Positions 48,301 through 52,848 of a stretch of DNA of 64,000 nucleotides are shown piece by piece. Origin of the DNA: Aedes albopictus. Taxonomy: Eukaryota > Arthropoda > Insecta > Diptera > Culicidae. The notes beneath the pieces were generated by a model, which was given only the letters and a program-made list of their open reading frames with translations, searched no databases and was not told where the DNA came from. The position numbers were made by a program, and so were the translations under genes. The DNA lies in contig NC_085138.1 of the NCBI RefSeq assembly GCF_035046485.1, forward strand, positions 41,203,464 through 41,267,463, read 5' to 3'. How positions within the stretch are numbered: position 1 is the stretch's first letter; each line of letters opens with the position of its first letter.

Positions 48301-48415
48301 CAAAATCGCATCAAAGTTTAAGATTACCTCAGATGCGGCAAAAACCATTAAATCTTATGACTCACGCGTCACTTCACATTGTTGTGTAACGGTTATTACT
48401 TACTTTTGAAACCAT
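12242..48415 (-). CDS. Chemosensory protein (OS-D/A10 family), three coding exons
   Basis: Whole-gene entry; coding pieces are 48415-48404, 29357-29048 and 12381-12242. The joined product is 153 residues. It has an N-terminal hydrophobic signal segment, a Ser-rich linker, then the four-cysteine pattern C-x6-C-x18-C-x2-C that defines insect chemosensory proteins (small secreted helical carriers of hydrophobic ligands, with two small disulfide loops). The coding intron between the cysteine pairs is phase 1, one base after a lysine codon, which is the conserved intron site of this family. Both introns have GT/AG ends and are packed with transposons, so the gene covers at least 36 kb. A secreted carrier role is known for the family; the ligand and tissue cannot be told from sequence. 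Exons 2 and 3 are well supported, exon 1 is a weaker inference. I do not assign an ortholog name. Confidence 0.8.
12661..13442. mobile_element. TA-flanked MITE, 782 bp (GGGTAACATTGATCA repeats)
   Basis: Inverted ends CCGTAATCCGGGGTAACATT and the complement of a CCGTAAAACAGGGTATCATT end, flanked by TA (12659-12660, 13443-13444). Extra GGGTAACATTGATCA copies occur at 12860 and 13405. No coding capacity. Confidence 0.8.
13445..14005. other. No gene seen (intron 2 of the chemosensory gene)
   Basis: Moderate GC, no recognisable repeat or coding motif. Confidence 0.4.
14006..14560 (+). pseudogene. RTE reverse transcriptase fragment with nested MITE
   Basis: 14090-14168 is nearly identical in translation to the AELYTRLNREAAKVGLVVNA block downstream of FADD in the copy at 8.7 kb. 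After the MITE the text resumes with the VEEFVHLGSLLTADN-like block at 14438-14490 and then an internal deletion joins C-terminal scraps and the AAGATGGCGG array. Confidence 0.75.
14171..14358. mobile_element. MITE, 188 bp (CAGTCAGGT ends, ACGCGG repeats)
   Basis: CAGTCAGGTCTTTTTTTACG at the left pairs with CGTAAAAAAACCTGACTG at the right. TTTTTTACGCGG recurs internally. It interrupts the RTE fragment; the target duplication is not clear. Confidence 0.75.
14563..15413 (-). repeat. AAGATGGCGG array with one satellite-element terminus
   Basis: Units like those of 4500-5200, to about 15030. At 15381-15411 ACGAGAAAAGTACCATCAAT then GCTAGGTGGATTT matches the reverse complement of the 5' edge of the satellite-bearing family, so this is probably a truncated copy in the orientation of copy A. 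Confidence 0.55.
15414..16363. other. No gene; short perfect hairpin at 15515-15580
   Basis: AACAGTGCTGTAATGGTTCA at 15515 is matched by its complement ending at 15580, with a loop that repeats part of the stem. The rest is unremarkable. Confidence 0.5.
16741..19616. mobile_element. Candidate element with 17-bp inverted ends ATGTCGAATTCGTTTAT
   Basis: ATGTCGAATTCGTTTAT at 16741-16757 and its exact complement at 19600-19616 face each other. Next to each lies AACGAACGGTTTCGGTGCAA (16801 and 19540) in direct orientation. It contains the insertion at 17238-17772 and an AT-rich body with no recognised coding sequence; the small frames at 18661-18979 have no domain I know. Confidence 0.45.
17238..17772 (-). 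mobile_element. Retroposed foldback element with tRNA-like core
   Basis: An 11-bp duplication GAAAACGTTTA flanks it (17227-17237, 17773-17783). On the minus strand the core (about 17325-17410) is tRNA-like: TAGCTTGAAGGAATAGAAGC, then a T-arm with GTGAGTTCGAGTCTCAC. Outside the core, ATCCATGTGCACAACAGA (17260) pairs with its near-complement at about 17525-17545. The first 24 bases (CACTGTTGAAAATGCTTTGA and on) recur directly at the right end. Two more copies form the palindrome at 60145-61023. Confidence 0.7.
20247..20580. mobile_element. Mariner-type MITE, 334 bp
   Basis: Ends CAGTGTGTGTCAAAAAAGAA and the complement of CAGTGTCAACAAAAAACATT, flanked by TA (20245-20246, 20581-20582). No coding capacity. 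Confidence 0.75.
21171..21891. other. Small foldback (21200-21370) and possible solo LTR (21413-21615)
   Basis: GCTCCCATTTTCATCC near 21206 pairs with GGATGAAAATGGGAGC at 21351-21366. Next, a GC-richer block runs from TGTCAGCAAG to GTCAACA and is followed by TGGTGGCTCCAGAG, which resembles a primer-binding site. The LTR reading is tentative. Confidence 0.35.
21892..22323. repeat. Two adjacent long hairpins
   Basis: First hairpin about 21892-22111 (TCTCCCGTCCCTCCTAGGC against GCCCAGGAGGGACGG; AACAACCATTTCGAA against its near-complement). Second hairpin 22121-22323 (GGTGAATATATAACAAAGCC against GGCTTCGTTATATATTCACC, centre near 22217). Probably non-autonomous foldback elements. Confidence 0.65.
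22474..22687 (+). mobile_element. tRNA-derived SINE, copy 1
   Basis: Starts TGGCTTCGTGGTCGTGCGG, has a B-box GGGTTCGATTCCC near 22543-22555, a conserved body to CTCACTGGAAG, and an A run at 22674-22687. The same sequence occurs at 36560-36764. Confidence 0.85.
22930..23960. repeat. TATG microsatellite followed by AAGATGGCGG array, third unit type
   Basis: A TATG/TTTG run at 22935-23032, a unique module, then units of about 145 bp with ATGGGTATCTATCGATCGGG and CCATTTTGAAATCCAAGATG from 23140 to 23960. Same AAGATGGCGG motif but a different unit from those at 4.5 kb. Small frames (22832-23116, 22846-23064) are microsatellite by-products. Confidence 0.7.
23965..24380. repeat. Purine-rich minisatellite, GGTAGGGTAGA-like units
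   Basis: About 10-bp degenerate units (GGTAG, GGATAG, AGAGG) for some 400 bp, all purine-rich on the plus strand. Directly follows the last AAGATGGCGG unit. Confidence 0.8.
24390..25190. repeat. Degenerate TTCAGGGATTCCTT minisatellite
   Basis: Loosely periodic GGGATT-CCTTC-AG words of about 25-27 bp. The open frames at 24396-24731 and 24743-25009 show repetitive peptide text and are not genes. Confidence 0.7.
25191..26100. other. No gene seen
   Basis: AT-rich intron sequence. TTTAACGGGTTA-like words at 25737 and 26042 may be the edges of an unknown repeat. Confidence 0.35.
26127..26988 (+). pseudogene. LINE ORF1 fragment with zinc knuckles
   Basis: 26200-26330 in one frame reads CTKCKQFGHSASFC, a C-x2-C-x4-H-x4-C knuckle, and in the next frame CSYCGGDSHDLHEC, a second knuckle, so there is a frame shift between them. 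Downstream are a basic SKQTYAEMVKSK segment, a Ser/Asp/Glu-rich stretch and a basic tail to 26988. Gag-like RNA-binding protein of a LINE; N-terminus missing. Confidence 0.75.
27010..28575 (+). pseudogene. LINE ORF2 fragment (endonuclease and start of reverse transcriptase)
   Basis: 27020-27060 reads LQWNCHSLKPKLD, then FALCET with a TAG where Trp is expected (27120), GVEIVACQ, ASVYIPPT, LILGDMNSHGTGWGEP (27399-27440), TRIASDGKESRLGLSL and DSDHLLI: an AP-type endonuclease. After the MITE come RRPATLEWDDDCTQLY and SNNSAPGRDMI (28450-28480), the entry to the reverse transcriptase. The polymerase core is missing by deletion. Frame changes near 27185 and 27380. Confidence 0.75.
27710..27868. mobile_element. 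GGGGCTGTCC MITE, copy 1 (159 bp)
   Basis: Near-palindromic: GGGGCTGTCCATAAACCACG to its complement, with C runs of 15-18 in the loop. The target TAG is duplicated (27707-27709, 27869-27871). Without the MITE the LINE frame resumes (ACT AGG AAT). A 3-bp target fits PIF/Harbinger-like MITEs. Confidence 0.85.
28711..29047. other. AT-rich intron sequence
   Basis: Several A runs, no gene. The donor site of exon 2 is at its right edge (29047). Confidence 0.5.
29048..29357 (-). CDS. Chemosensory protein, second coding exon
   Basis: The acceptor CAG at 29360-29358 follows a long pyrimidine run. The exon encodes a leader, then from the ATG at 29315 a hydrophobic signal core ending near VAGQ, a Thr/Ser-rich stretch with a run of seven serines, and the N-terminal half of a chemosensory domain (helix with SDEALDKALNDKRYLMRQ, then CALGEVPC, the first disulfide loop, then DPVGKRLK). 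It ends one base into a codon at 29048, followed by a consensus donor GTAAGTTGAG. This phase-1 position after a lysine is the family's usual intron site. If the open frame is read on past the donor it gives unlike sequence, which supports splicing. The Ser-rich insert between signal peptide and domain is unusual; most family members start the domain soon after the signal peptide. Confidence 0.88.
29358..31319. other. Intron 1, no gene seen
   Basis: Ordinary sequence with no recognised repeat. Frames at 29564-29758, 29778-30143 and 30192-30452 show no domain. Frame 29209-29586 is a shadow of exon 2. Confidence 0.4.
31322..32297. mobile_element. Long foldback element with CACTCCCG ends, 976 bp
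   Basis: CACTCCCGATCAAAAGTTTG at 31322 and its near-complement ending at 32297 are flanked by TA (31320-31321, 32298-32299). The arms continue for about 280 bp or more (TTACGGCAGTGTCGCTGGAA at 31395 against 32115-32140). Further AAAAGTTTGGGGTCA copies lie inside. Tc1/mariner-type non-autonomous element. Confidence 0.8.
32392..32720 (-). mobile_element. Diverged copy of the tRNA-like foldback element
   Basis: Starts AAATGCTTTGAGATTCATGT then ACACAACAGAC and ends near TGCTGTGCACATTTT. The middle keeps CCAAGCTACGGAGCCACT and CCTACATCCGTCGC, matching the tRNA-like core of 17238-17772. Much older than the copies at 17.2 and 60 kb. Confidence 0.6.
32721..33104. other. No gene seen
   Basis: Contains GCCGACGTTTCCTTCC, a word common in diverse insect repeats, and nothing else recognised. 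Confidence 0.35.
33105..34103. mobile_element. CCCAAGTAACA-ended MITE, 999 bp
   Basis: CCCAAGTAACATT at 33105 and AATTGTTACTTGGG ending at 34103 form inverted ends; flanks are CAT and AT. Same family of ends as 16364-21168. An isolated left-type end also occurs at 63204. Confidence 0.55.
34104..34739. other. Intron sequence; degenerate TTCCACCAGGGATTC repeats at 34295-34525
   Basis: Same degenerate minisatellite class as 24390-25190. No gene. Confidence 0.45.
34740..34806 (-). mobile_element. tRNA-like SINE head
   Basis: Minus strand: TCTGTAGCTTAGTTGGTTAA, then GCGCCGGAC and GTGGGTTCGAATC. A- and B-boxes are good but the T-stem and acceptor do not pair, so this is a SINE relic and not a working tRNA. 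Confidence 0.65.
34807..35077. other. No gene seen
   Basis: Mixed sequence with no recognisable motif. Confidence 0.35.
35078..35211. mobile_element. GGGGCTGTCC MITE, copy 2, left end missing
   Basis: A G run (35082 on), TTCGGCCAATGACCATTTTG, then CCACGTGGTTTATGGACAGC to 35211. The left inverted end is absent; the right flank is TAA. Confidence 0.75.
35213..35588 (+). CDS. Orphan open frame, acidic, no start codon
   Basis: One frame is open from the end of the MITE to TAG at 35586-35588, about 124 codons, with no ATG at its beginning. It encodes a Lys/Gln-rich start (KKKQQKQK), a Ser/Asp/Glu-rich acidic stretch (DDDHDDDESEDDG, about 35352-35397), then basic segments (AKRRLSTES) and a tail with NFDSSWKVITRSKKK. 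AATAAATAATAAA follows at 35650. The acidic-then-basic layout could be the C-terminal part of a LINE or retroelement ORF1, or a terminal host exon cut by the MITE. I do not recognise the family. Confidence 0.35.
35671..35818 (-). mobile_element. tRNA-derived SINE, second family, copy 1
   Basis: Minus strand begins with CCAGTTAGCCTAGTGGTTAA (A-box) and GGCTATGGATCGCC and ends near TACAAATTCATGCA. A shorter copy is at 41946-42052. Confidence 0.65.
35969..36455. repeat. Two small foldback MITEs
   Basis: 35969-36072: GACTTCTGCATGAATG and TGCTGGCCTGCTT pair with GCAGGCCAGCA and CATGCAGAAGTC. 36130-36455: GACACATCCTACCGTGAGGT and TTACAACGTTTTAACGCC pair with GGCGTCAAAACGTTGTAA and TGGTAGAATGTGTC. 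Confidence 0.7.
36560..36764 (+). mobile_element. tRNA-derived SINE, copy 2
   Basis: Nearly the same as 22474-22687: TGGCTTCGTGGTCGTGCGG, GGGTTCGATTCCC (B-box), CTCACTGGAAGCATTGAACG and a short A tail that abuts the left edge of the next element. Confidence 0.85.
36790..38468. mobile_element. Non-autonomous hAT element, 1679 bp
   Basis: Ends CAGGCCCGGATTTAAG and AAATCCGGCACTG with the 8-bp duplication AGTGGTGA on both sides (36782-36789, 38469-38476). GGGCCCCCC blocks lie inside both ends. The AT-rich interior has no transposase. Confidence 0.9.
37702..37761 (+). mobile_element. 60-bp 5'-truncated LINE tail
   Basis: A short insert ending in an ATCA repeat (CAAATCAATCAATCAA) flanked by the 12-bp duplication CCCTGGGCTACT (37690-37701, 37762-37773). 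The tail type is that of non-LTR elements with short 3' repeats. It lies inside the hAT element, so it is younger. Confidence 0.75.
39827..40526. mobile_element. MITE with CACGCAGAAAAATT ends, 700 bp, in the satellite core
   Basis: CACGCAGAAAAAT at the left and ATTTTTCTGCGTG at the right. It splits a satellite unit between GTGCAT and GGATTTGGCTC. The target duplication may be AT. The minus-strand frame at 40095-40286 inside it has a hydrophobic start but no domain I know. Confidence 0.65.
41046..41565. other. No gene seen
   Basis: AT-rich spacer between copy B and the Helitron-like repeat. Confidence 0.35.
41566..41817 (+). mobile_element. Possible non-autonomous Helitron
   Basis: Begins TCTATATAAAAATG and ends GCCGGAAACAGCTAG, next to a T. 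TC start, CTAG end and no target duplication fit Helitrons; the TAACTTGCGAACGGAAGGTC phrase is typical of such repeats in insects. A terminal hairpin is weak. Confidence 0.4.
41946..42052 (-). mobile_element. tRNA-derived SINE, second family, copy 2 (internal deletion)
   Basis: Minus strand CAGTTAGCCTAATGATAAGG to ATACAAAATTCATGCA; lacks about 40 bases of copy 1. Confidence 0.6.
42053..42486. other. No gene seen
   Basis: AT-rich spacer before copy C. Confidence 0.35.
42487..44097 (+). mobile_element. Satellite-bearing element, copy C
   Basis: Left edge ATTAATCCACCTAGTGGTGA then TAGTGCCTTTCTCGTCG; right edge GTGTACGAGAAAGGCAAAAA. Core array about 43000-43740, then the unique module, an ACAC microsatellite (43925-43964) and the conserved end (TTCGTCGAGCTGAGTTGATT, CCCTCCGGGCCTTCTATCAA). 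This is the cleanest full-length copy. Confidence 0.75.
44113..45022. mobile_element. TA-flanked MITE, 910 bp (GTCCAAAAT repeats)
   Basis: GGGTAAAAAATATAATTTGG at the left and the complement of a GGGTAATTCATGTATTTTGG end at the right; TA flanks at 44111-44112 and 45023-45024. GTCCAAAAT words recur inside. Almost abuts copy C. Confidence 0.75.
45235..45391. repeat. Long hairpin, 60-bp arms
   Basis: ATTGATTGATGCACCAAGCG and TTTTGACATCCAAGCGGTGT pair with their complements at 45329-45391, loop about 30 bases around 45313. The frames at 45215-45533 owe part of their length to it. Confidence 0.75.
45392..46290 (+). other. Unclassified sequence with one intron-like segment
   Basis: 45392-45498 is open (VTGACSSFVYFEDSFEELRH), followed by GTAAGAAG at 45499, a 65-base AT-rich stretch and TTATTTCAG at 45563; 65 bases is a common mosquito intron length. 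Downstream text is open only in pieces (45564-45765, 45934-46131). It may be part of a gene copy joined to the BUD23 relic, but I cannot recognise the protein. Confidence 0.3.
46291..46599 (+). pseudogene. BUD23: BUD23 (18S rRNA guanine-N7 methyltransferase) pseudogene, C-terminal part
   Basis: Reading 46291-46340 gives LFFDTKCRAVSQLY and, after a deletion, IELVTT, a TAA where Gln is expected, then AMKAGFYGGLVVDYPNSSKA (46354-46413) and KKRFEVLMTG. In known BUD23 proteins the matching block is RAVLQLYPENS...QATKAGF.GG.VVDYPNSAKAKKF. After a frame change the end reads ARKRSGRF and TGA (46597-46599), like the conserved GRKRKPRF tail. The N-terminal SAM-binding domain is absent, and stops, shifts and deletions rule out function. 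No introns in the matched part, so a retrocopy is likely. It lies in intron 1 of the chemosensory gene on the opposite strand. Confidence 0.8.
46600..46929. other. No gene seen
   Basis: AT-rich spacer between the BUD23 relic and the RTE tail. Confidence 0.35.
46930..47358 (-). mobile_element. 5'-truncated RTE LINE tail
   Basis: Minus strand from 47358: LQALAVFERRLLRTIFGGVQ, WRRRMNHELAALYGEPSIQK and RRGAQRARWVDQVERDLASI, the same C-terminal region as at 9446-9886, followed by a TATG/ATGT tail (46935-46965). Joined at 47358 to the satellite unit of copy D. Confidence 0.85.
47359..48298 (+). mobile_element. Satellite-bearing element, copy D, 5' end lost
   Basis: Four core units with CGCATG at 47461, 47612, 47763 and 47915 (151-152 bp spacing), then the unique module, ACAC microsatellite (48124-48166) and the right edge GTGTACGAGAAAGGCAAAAA. 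Units are more alike than in copy B. Confidence 0.75.
48404..48415 (-). CDS. Chemosensory protein, first coding exon (4 codons)
   Basis: On the minus strand an ATG in a good context (A at -3, G at +4) is followed by three codons (M-V-S-K) and then a strong donor, GTAAGT, starting at 48403. Joining it to the acceptor at 29358 keeps the reading frame open (phase 0) through 14 further codons into the signal peptide of exon 2. If this exon is not used, translation would begin at the internal ATG at 29315. The 5' untranslated part continues to higher coordinates. The evidence is the donor, the frame and the start context only; no transcript was available, so this exon is less certain than the other two. 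Confidence 0.5.
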
Positions 48416-49560
48416 TTTCCAGCCGTGCTTCCACTCGGTGTTCTTCGAATCAGCCGCCTTCGCCTTTCGACTTCACAGAGATGCAGCCGCAGCCAGTAGC
48501 ACCGCCAACAATAACGACGACGCACGTGACGATGGTAGTGGCCTTCGCGATATAAAAAAGAACGCCAAAGCCTTTTCTTTCTTCACTATACTGCTCGCCA
48601 ACTGTCGTCGTCGTCGTAGTCGTAGGAGCTTTTCTTCTACTTCAGCGACCAGATAGATCCCAGCCCGGCCAAGAAAACGAGATTTGCTCCGGTATTATCT
48701 AATAATGGACGGACAACGAACGGGAGCTCTCTGCAGCAGAACACCACCGAGTGCCTCTTGAGAAATTCCACCGCTCTTCACCGCGTGTGCACTCAATTTA
48801 ACCAATTCCGAGTCTTCTCAGGCCTTCACTGCACTACCGAGGAAGACGAAAGCAAAAAAAAAAGTAGAGTGATGCAAGATGCACTTTGGGCGAGTTTCTT
48901 CTTCAGCAGCCGCCTTCACCCACTCAAACTTACGGGAGGGAACGATAACGCGCCAAAAGCGTGATAATGAAATTTCCACTTGGATGGAGGAAAGTTTTCC
49001 TATTCTTTGTCGCGCGCACGCTCAAGGAAAAATTCCCAAAGACCCACTCTCACGACGACGGAACACAGATTGGAAACTGACATGCAGCAGAACGACACCG
49101 AACTTCACCGAACTGGGGCTGGAAACTTTGTAAATCACGGCAAGTGAAGGAGTGCATACAAAAAAGAAAATCTAGCAAATGGCGCTATGTGTCACTACAC
49201 TACACTCACTGAACGGATGACGACGATGACGACGGATGGTGGTGGTGGAACAAATTTTGCACTTGCTACCCTACTACCCAGGCAGGGGCTAGTACCTGCT
49301 GGCTGATGCCAAAGCCAAAGGTGAGGTAGATCGTGCAGAAATGACGAAGACGAGGACTCGAAAATGAACGACGCGACGCGACGACGGAGACGTACCTTCT
49401 TTGGTTGACTTAAAGCCGGAGACTACGGCAGGGGCTAGGTGTGATCGGTTTTGTGTCTGGGTCTACCCGGGTCGTGGTGCTACGCGCCGCCAGCGCCAGT
49501 ACCTGCAGCGACTGACTCAGACGGACGAGGGTGGGGTACTTACTTACTTTGCTTAACCGA
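48416..49560 (-). promoter_or_regulatory. 5' untranslated and upstream region of the chemosensory gene (candidate)
   Basis: About 1.1 kb without recognisable transposon sequence, with higher GC and many short CGA/GTC trinucleotide runs, directly upstream of the candidate first coding exon. On the minus strand initiator-like TCAGT words occur near 49079, 49209 and 49513, but no TATA box fits them clearly, so I do not choose a start site. Short open frames here on the plus strand (48438-48656, 48758-48964, 48879-49133) look like chance frames in biased sequence. Confidence 0.3.
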
Positions 49561-49905
49561 GTGCACCGGTGATAGGGGAGAGCGGGGTGGAATGCGAATC
49601 ATATAAAAATATCAAAATCAAAAGACGATAAACTTCATTGTAATGGACTGCTTCATGTGCAAAGATGCTAGCGTGATCATTAAATGCACGCATGGCTGCC
49701 CCAACGCCACAACCCGGGAGCAGTCGCGTCGTGTACTGAGTACACGCACCTTGAACACCTTGATAACGAAAAAAGCGCGATTAAATGGTTAGAATGATTT
49801 TACTGCAGGATTTAAACGGCTACGAAATCTTCAACACGAAAACGTGGTTTATTGTTTGCCCGACGTTTCGGCTCTAATATTTTGTGCCATCTTCAAGGAT
49901 AAGTA
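49561..49905. other. No gene; word GCCCGACGTTTCGGCTC at 49857
   Basis: The GACGTTTCGGCTC...CATCTTCAAGGAT phrase is a known kind of insect dispersed repeat edge. It leads into the palindrome at 49906. Confidence 0.35.
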
Positions 49906-50121
49906 TTATGTTTCTAGTTCAAAACCGAATTAGCGACATTTTTTCTTTGACTTCCGCTGCTTTTGCCTTGCGTTAAACACAATGTCGGAAGTGGGGCGCT
50001 GTATTGTACACCTGATGCTCTATACAGCGCCCCACTTCCGGCATTGTGTTTAACGCAAGGCAAAAGCAGCGGAAGTCAAAGAAAAAATGTCGCCAATTCG
50101 GTTTTGAACTGGAAACATAAT
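49906..50121. repeat. Near-perfect palindrome, about 95-bp arms
   Basis: ATTATGTTTCTAGTTCAAAA (49906) and GACTTCCGCTGCTTTTGCCT pair with their complements to 50121. The centre lies near 50015 (TACACCTGATGCTC). Only a few mismatches, so it is young or conserved by conversion. Confidence 0.8.
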
Positions 50122-50185
50122 AATTGTTCGTTTTTGGTCTTATGTTTCGTCTAACTGTAACTGTCTGGTTGATTTATTGTTGGTA

Positions 50186-51936
50186 CACTAAAACCTCAAT
50201 TTATGCACATGGCAGGGGGTGCATGAATTAAAAATGTGCATAAATTTAATAAAAGGCATAAAATGAGGGAAATTTGTGCATAAATTAAGTTTGGACTTTA
50301 ATGAGGGAATCTAGCTCGTGAGAACAGGTCTTGGCTCAAATTCCCAAGACCTGTTCTGTGGTGCTAAGGGGGTTTCCATAAAGTTCTCAGAGAACCCAGA
50401 AAAGGGGGTTTCAAGGGACTTCAGAGGCGTTTCAGGGGGTTGTTTCAAGGGAGCCTTTCAAGAGTGTTCTGTCAGGTTTTGATGGTGTTTAAATGGGATT
50501 ACGCGAAATTCAGGGGTATTTCAATAGAATTTAGGGTGTTGGAGATCATACGTTAAAACCCGGATCTCAAAGGGTTAATAATCTTAAAACTAAACACGTA
50601 GAACATAAATTGTAAACCACACAAACACTTTGCAAAATTGTATATGCACAGCACAAGACCAACAATTATAACAATCACACAAATGCAAATTGGGCCTAAT
50701 AGATCATTTTGTATTGAACAATAAATTAGTTTGTACTCGACACTCGAAGCTTACACTCGTTCGCTTAACCATCCCTCGCTAGAAAGAAATCCCCAGTGAG
50801 CACGTGGTACAGTGAATCACGTCTCGCAAAAATCCGTTCGTCGTCGCGAGTGTCCGTGGTGTTAATTTCGTGGCTGCCTAGGCCTGAAGAATACTATCGT
50901 CCCTAAAAACCCAGTGCGCGGTAAGTGATCGCGCCAACATAGGGGGTTTCAGGGACTTTTCAAGGTGCTTTAAGGGCAATTCAGGGGCACTCAGAAGCCT
51001 TCAAAAGGCGTTACAAGGGGTTTGAAGGGCGTTTTACGGCATTTCAGAGTAATTTCAGGGGGTTTCAGGAGCATTTTAAGGGCGTTTCTAGAGATTTTAG
51101 GGGGTATGATAGCATTTCAGGGGCGTTTCGAGGTATTTCAGGTCAGGGTCGTAAAAGGGAGTTTCAAGAACATCTTTAAATAAAATAGCATTTTAGGGGC
51201 GTTTTAAAGGATTTTGGGATGGGGACCCTGAAAATTCTCTGCTTCTTCCAGAAACGCCTCAAATACCCTCCTGAAACCCTCTCGGACCCCATGTAACGCA
51301 CCTGAGACACTCCGAAACCCCCGAAAACTCATCCGTAACGCTTCCGTAACGCCTTTGAATCCCAAACCCCAAAATCCCCCTTAATTTCTCATATAACGCA
51401 TCTAAGACGCTCCGAAACCCCCAAAAACGCCTCCGTCAGGCCTCTGAATCCCGCCAAAAATGTTCTGAAATTTCCTGAAATGCCTCCAAAATCCCTCTAG
51501 AATCCCCTCGGACCCAATGTAACGCATCTGAACCCCCAAAAACACCTGCCTAACGCCTCCGAATCCCTCTAAGACCCACATGCACCTCATTTAACGCACG
51601 TGAGACCCTCGGAAACCCCCGAATACGTACCTGTAACGCCTCTAAACCCCGTCGAAAATCCTCTGGAACTCTCTGCAATGCTTTCGAAAACCCCCCTGAG
51701 ATCTCCTGGTACCCCGCGGAAACCCCTTGGGACCCCCTGAAACTCCCCTGTGACTTCCATTTGCTCCTCCCTATAAACACCCTCTAGCCGCCGTTGCAAT
51801 AGTTACCGTCATTATTAAATATTCTTATGCACAATATTGGTTCTGAGTAGCTTTTCCTCAAATTATGCAGGTCATAAAAAAGGTGCATAAATTAAAAAGT
51901 GCATAAAAATAACATGCATAAATTGAGGTTTTAGTG
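50186..51936. mobile_element. TA-flanked element with CACTAAAACCTC ends and GC-skewed arrays
   Basis: CACTAAAACCTCAATTTATG at 50186 and CATAAATTGAGGTTTTAGTG ending at 51936, flanked by TA (50184-50185, 51937-51938). GTGCATAAATT words recur near both ends. The interior has degenerate GGGG-TTTCA units on the plus strand (50390-51240) that switch to CCCC-GAAA-CGCCTC units (51240-51760). A solo LTR interrupts the first array. The frames at 51402-51799 are by-products. Confidence 0.75.
50537..50939. mobile_element. Solo LTR, 403 bp
   Basis: Starts TGTTGGAGATC and ends CGCGCCAACA (short inverted TGTTGG/CCAACA) with the 5-bp duplication TAGGG on both sides (50532-50536, 50940-50944). Contains AATAAA near 50720. 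A 5-bp target and these ends fit BEL/Pao or Copia; I cannot say which. Confidence 0.75.
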
Positions 51937-51938
51937 TA

Positions 51939-52848
51939 GAGTAAAGTGGGGCAAAAGTTCGAGTGGGGCAAGAGTTTCTTTTGAAGTTTTTGAACTCAAT
52001 TCAAATTATTTCTTTCGGATGTCAAGGTTGTTCGAACCCTTTTTGAAAAAGAGTCTTTCACTCCAAAAATTATGAAAATTGATCAATATTTCGAGAAGTT
52101 ATGACAAAATGTTGGTTTTTGATCAAAAAATTGTAATATGCGATGGCCCTTCCAACGCATGGAATGAAATTTTAGTGAAATCAAATTCGATATTTTATTT
52201 TGGGGCGTAACTAGGTATATTTTGAAGATGCTCTAGCATGTATAACTTTTTGCGAAAGTGATTTGGAAATCGTATTTTACACATAGTGGGGCAAAAGTTC
52301 GAATTGTGGGGCAAAAGTTCGAGTCATGTGGCAACTTTAGGTATAAACCTAAAATTCTGTAAAATGTACATATTATCTCTAAGAGTGATGGAATTAGTGA
52401 GAAAATTCGATTAAAATTGAAAAAAAAAGTTGTTTTATCTGAATTTGGCGGAAAAATACTAATTTTTGGTGTAGTAAATTTAACCCTGATTTGTGTAAAA
52501 TCTAAATCGAATTTTAAAGTGTATTCCACTCTTAACATCAAATATTAAGTGGTTTCAGGTATTCCTATTACCAAAGTGTCAAAATAGTGTGCTACGGTTA
52601 GCGAAATTCCACAAACACTAGATTCGAACTTTTGCCCCAGTGGTGGGGTAAGAGTTCGAATAAAACACACACATACAAAAAGTGTTGTAACTCAAAATTA
52701 AAAAGACATTTGGCGTAACTTTGTTCAGCAAAATTTAAGCTCATGGATAGTAGAATCACCACACGGTATTTATTTATTTTTATCTGCTTCGATTTTTTGA
52801 AATAGGTTGAATTATCAACTAAGGTCGAACTTTTGCCCCACCTTACTC
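51939..52848. mobile_element. TA-flanked MITE (GGGGCAAAAGTTCGA repeats)
   Basis: GAGTAAAGTGGGGCAAAAGT at the left and the complement of GAGTAAGGTGGGGCAAAAGT at the right; TA at 51937-51938 and 52849-52850. GGGGCAAAAGTTCGA recurs at 52289 and 52310 and inverted at 52624. About 910 bp, no coding capacity. Confidence 0.75.

Noticed and set aside
48438..49133. Plus-strand genes upstream of the chemosensory gene
   Set aside because: Low-complexity text from CGA/GTC-rich sequence; no domain, and the minus-strand donor explains the region better.
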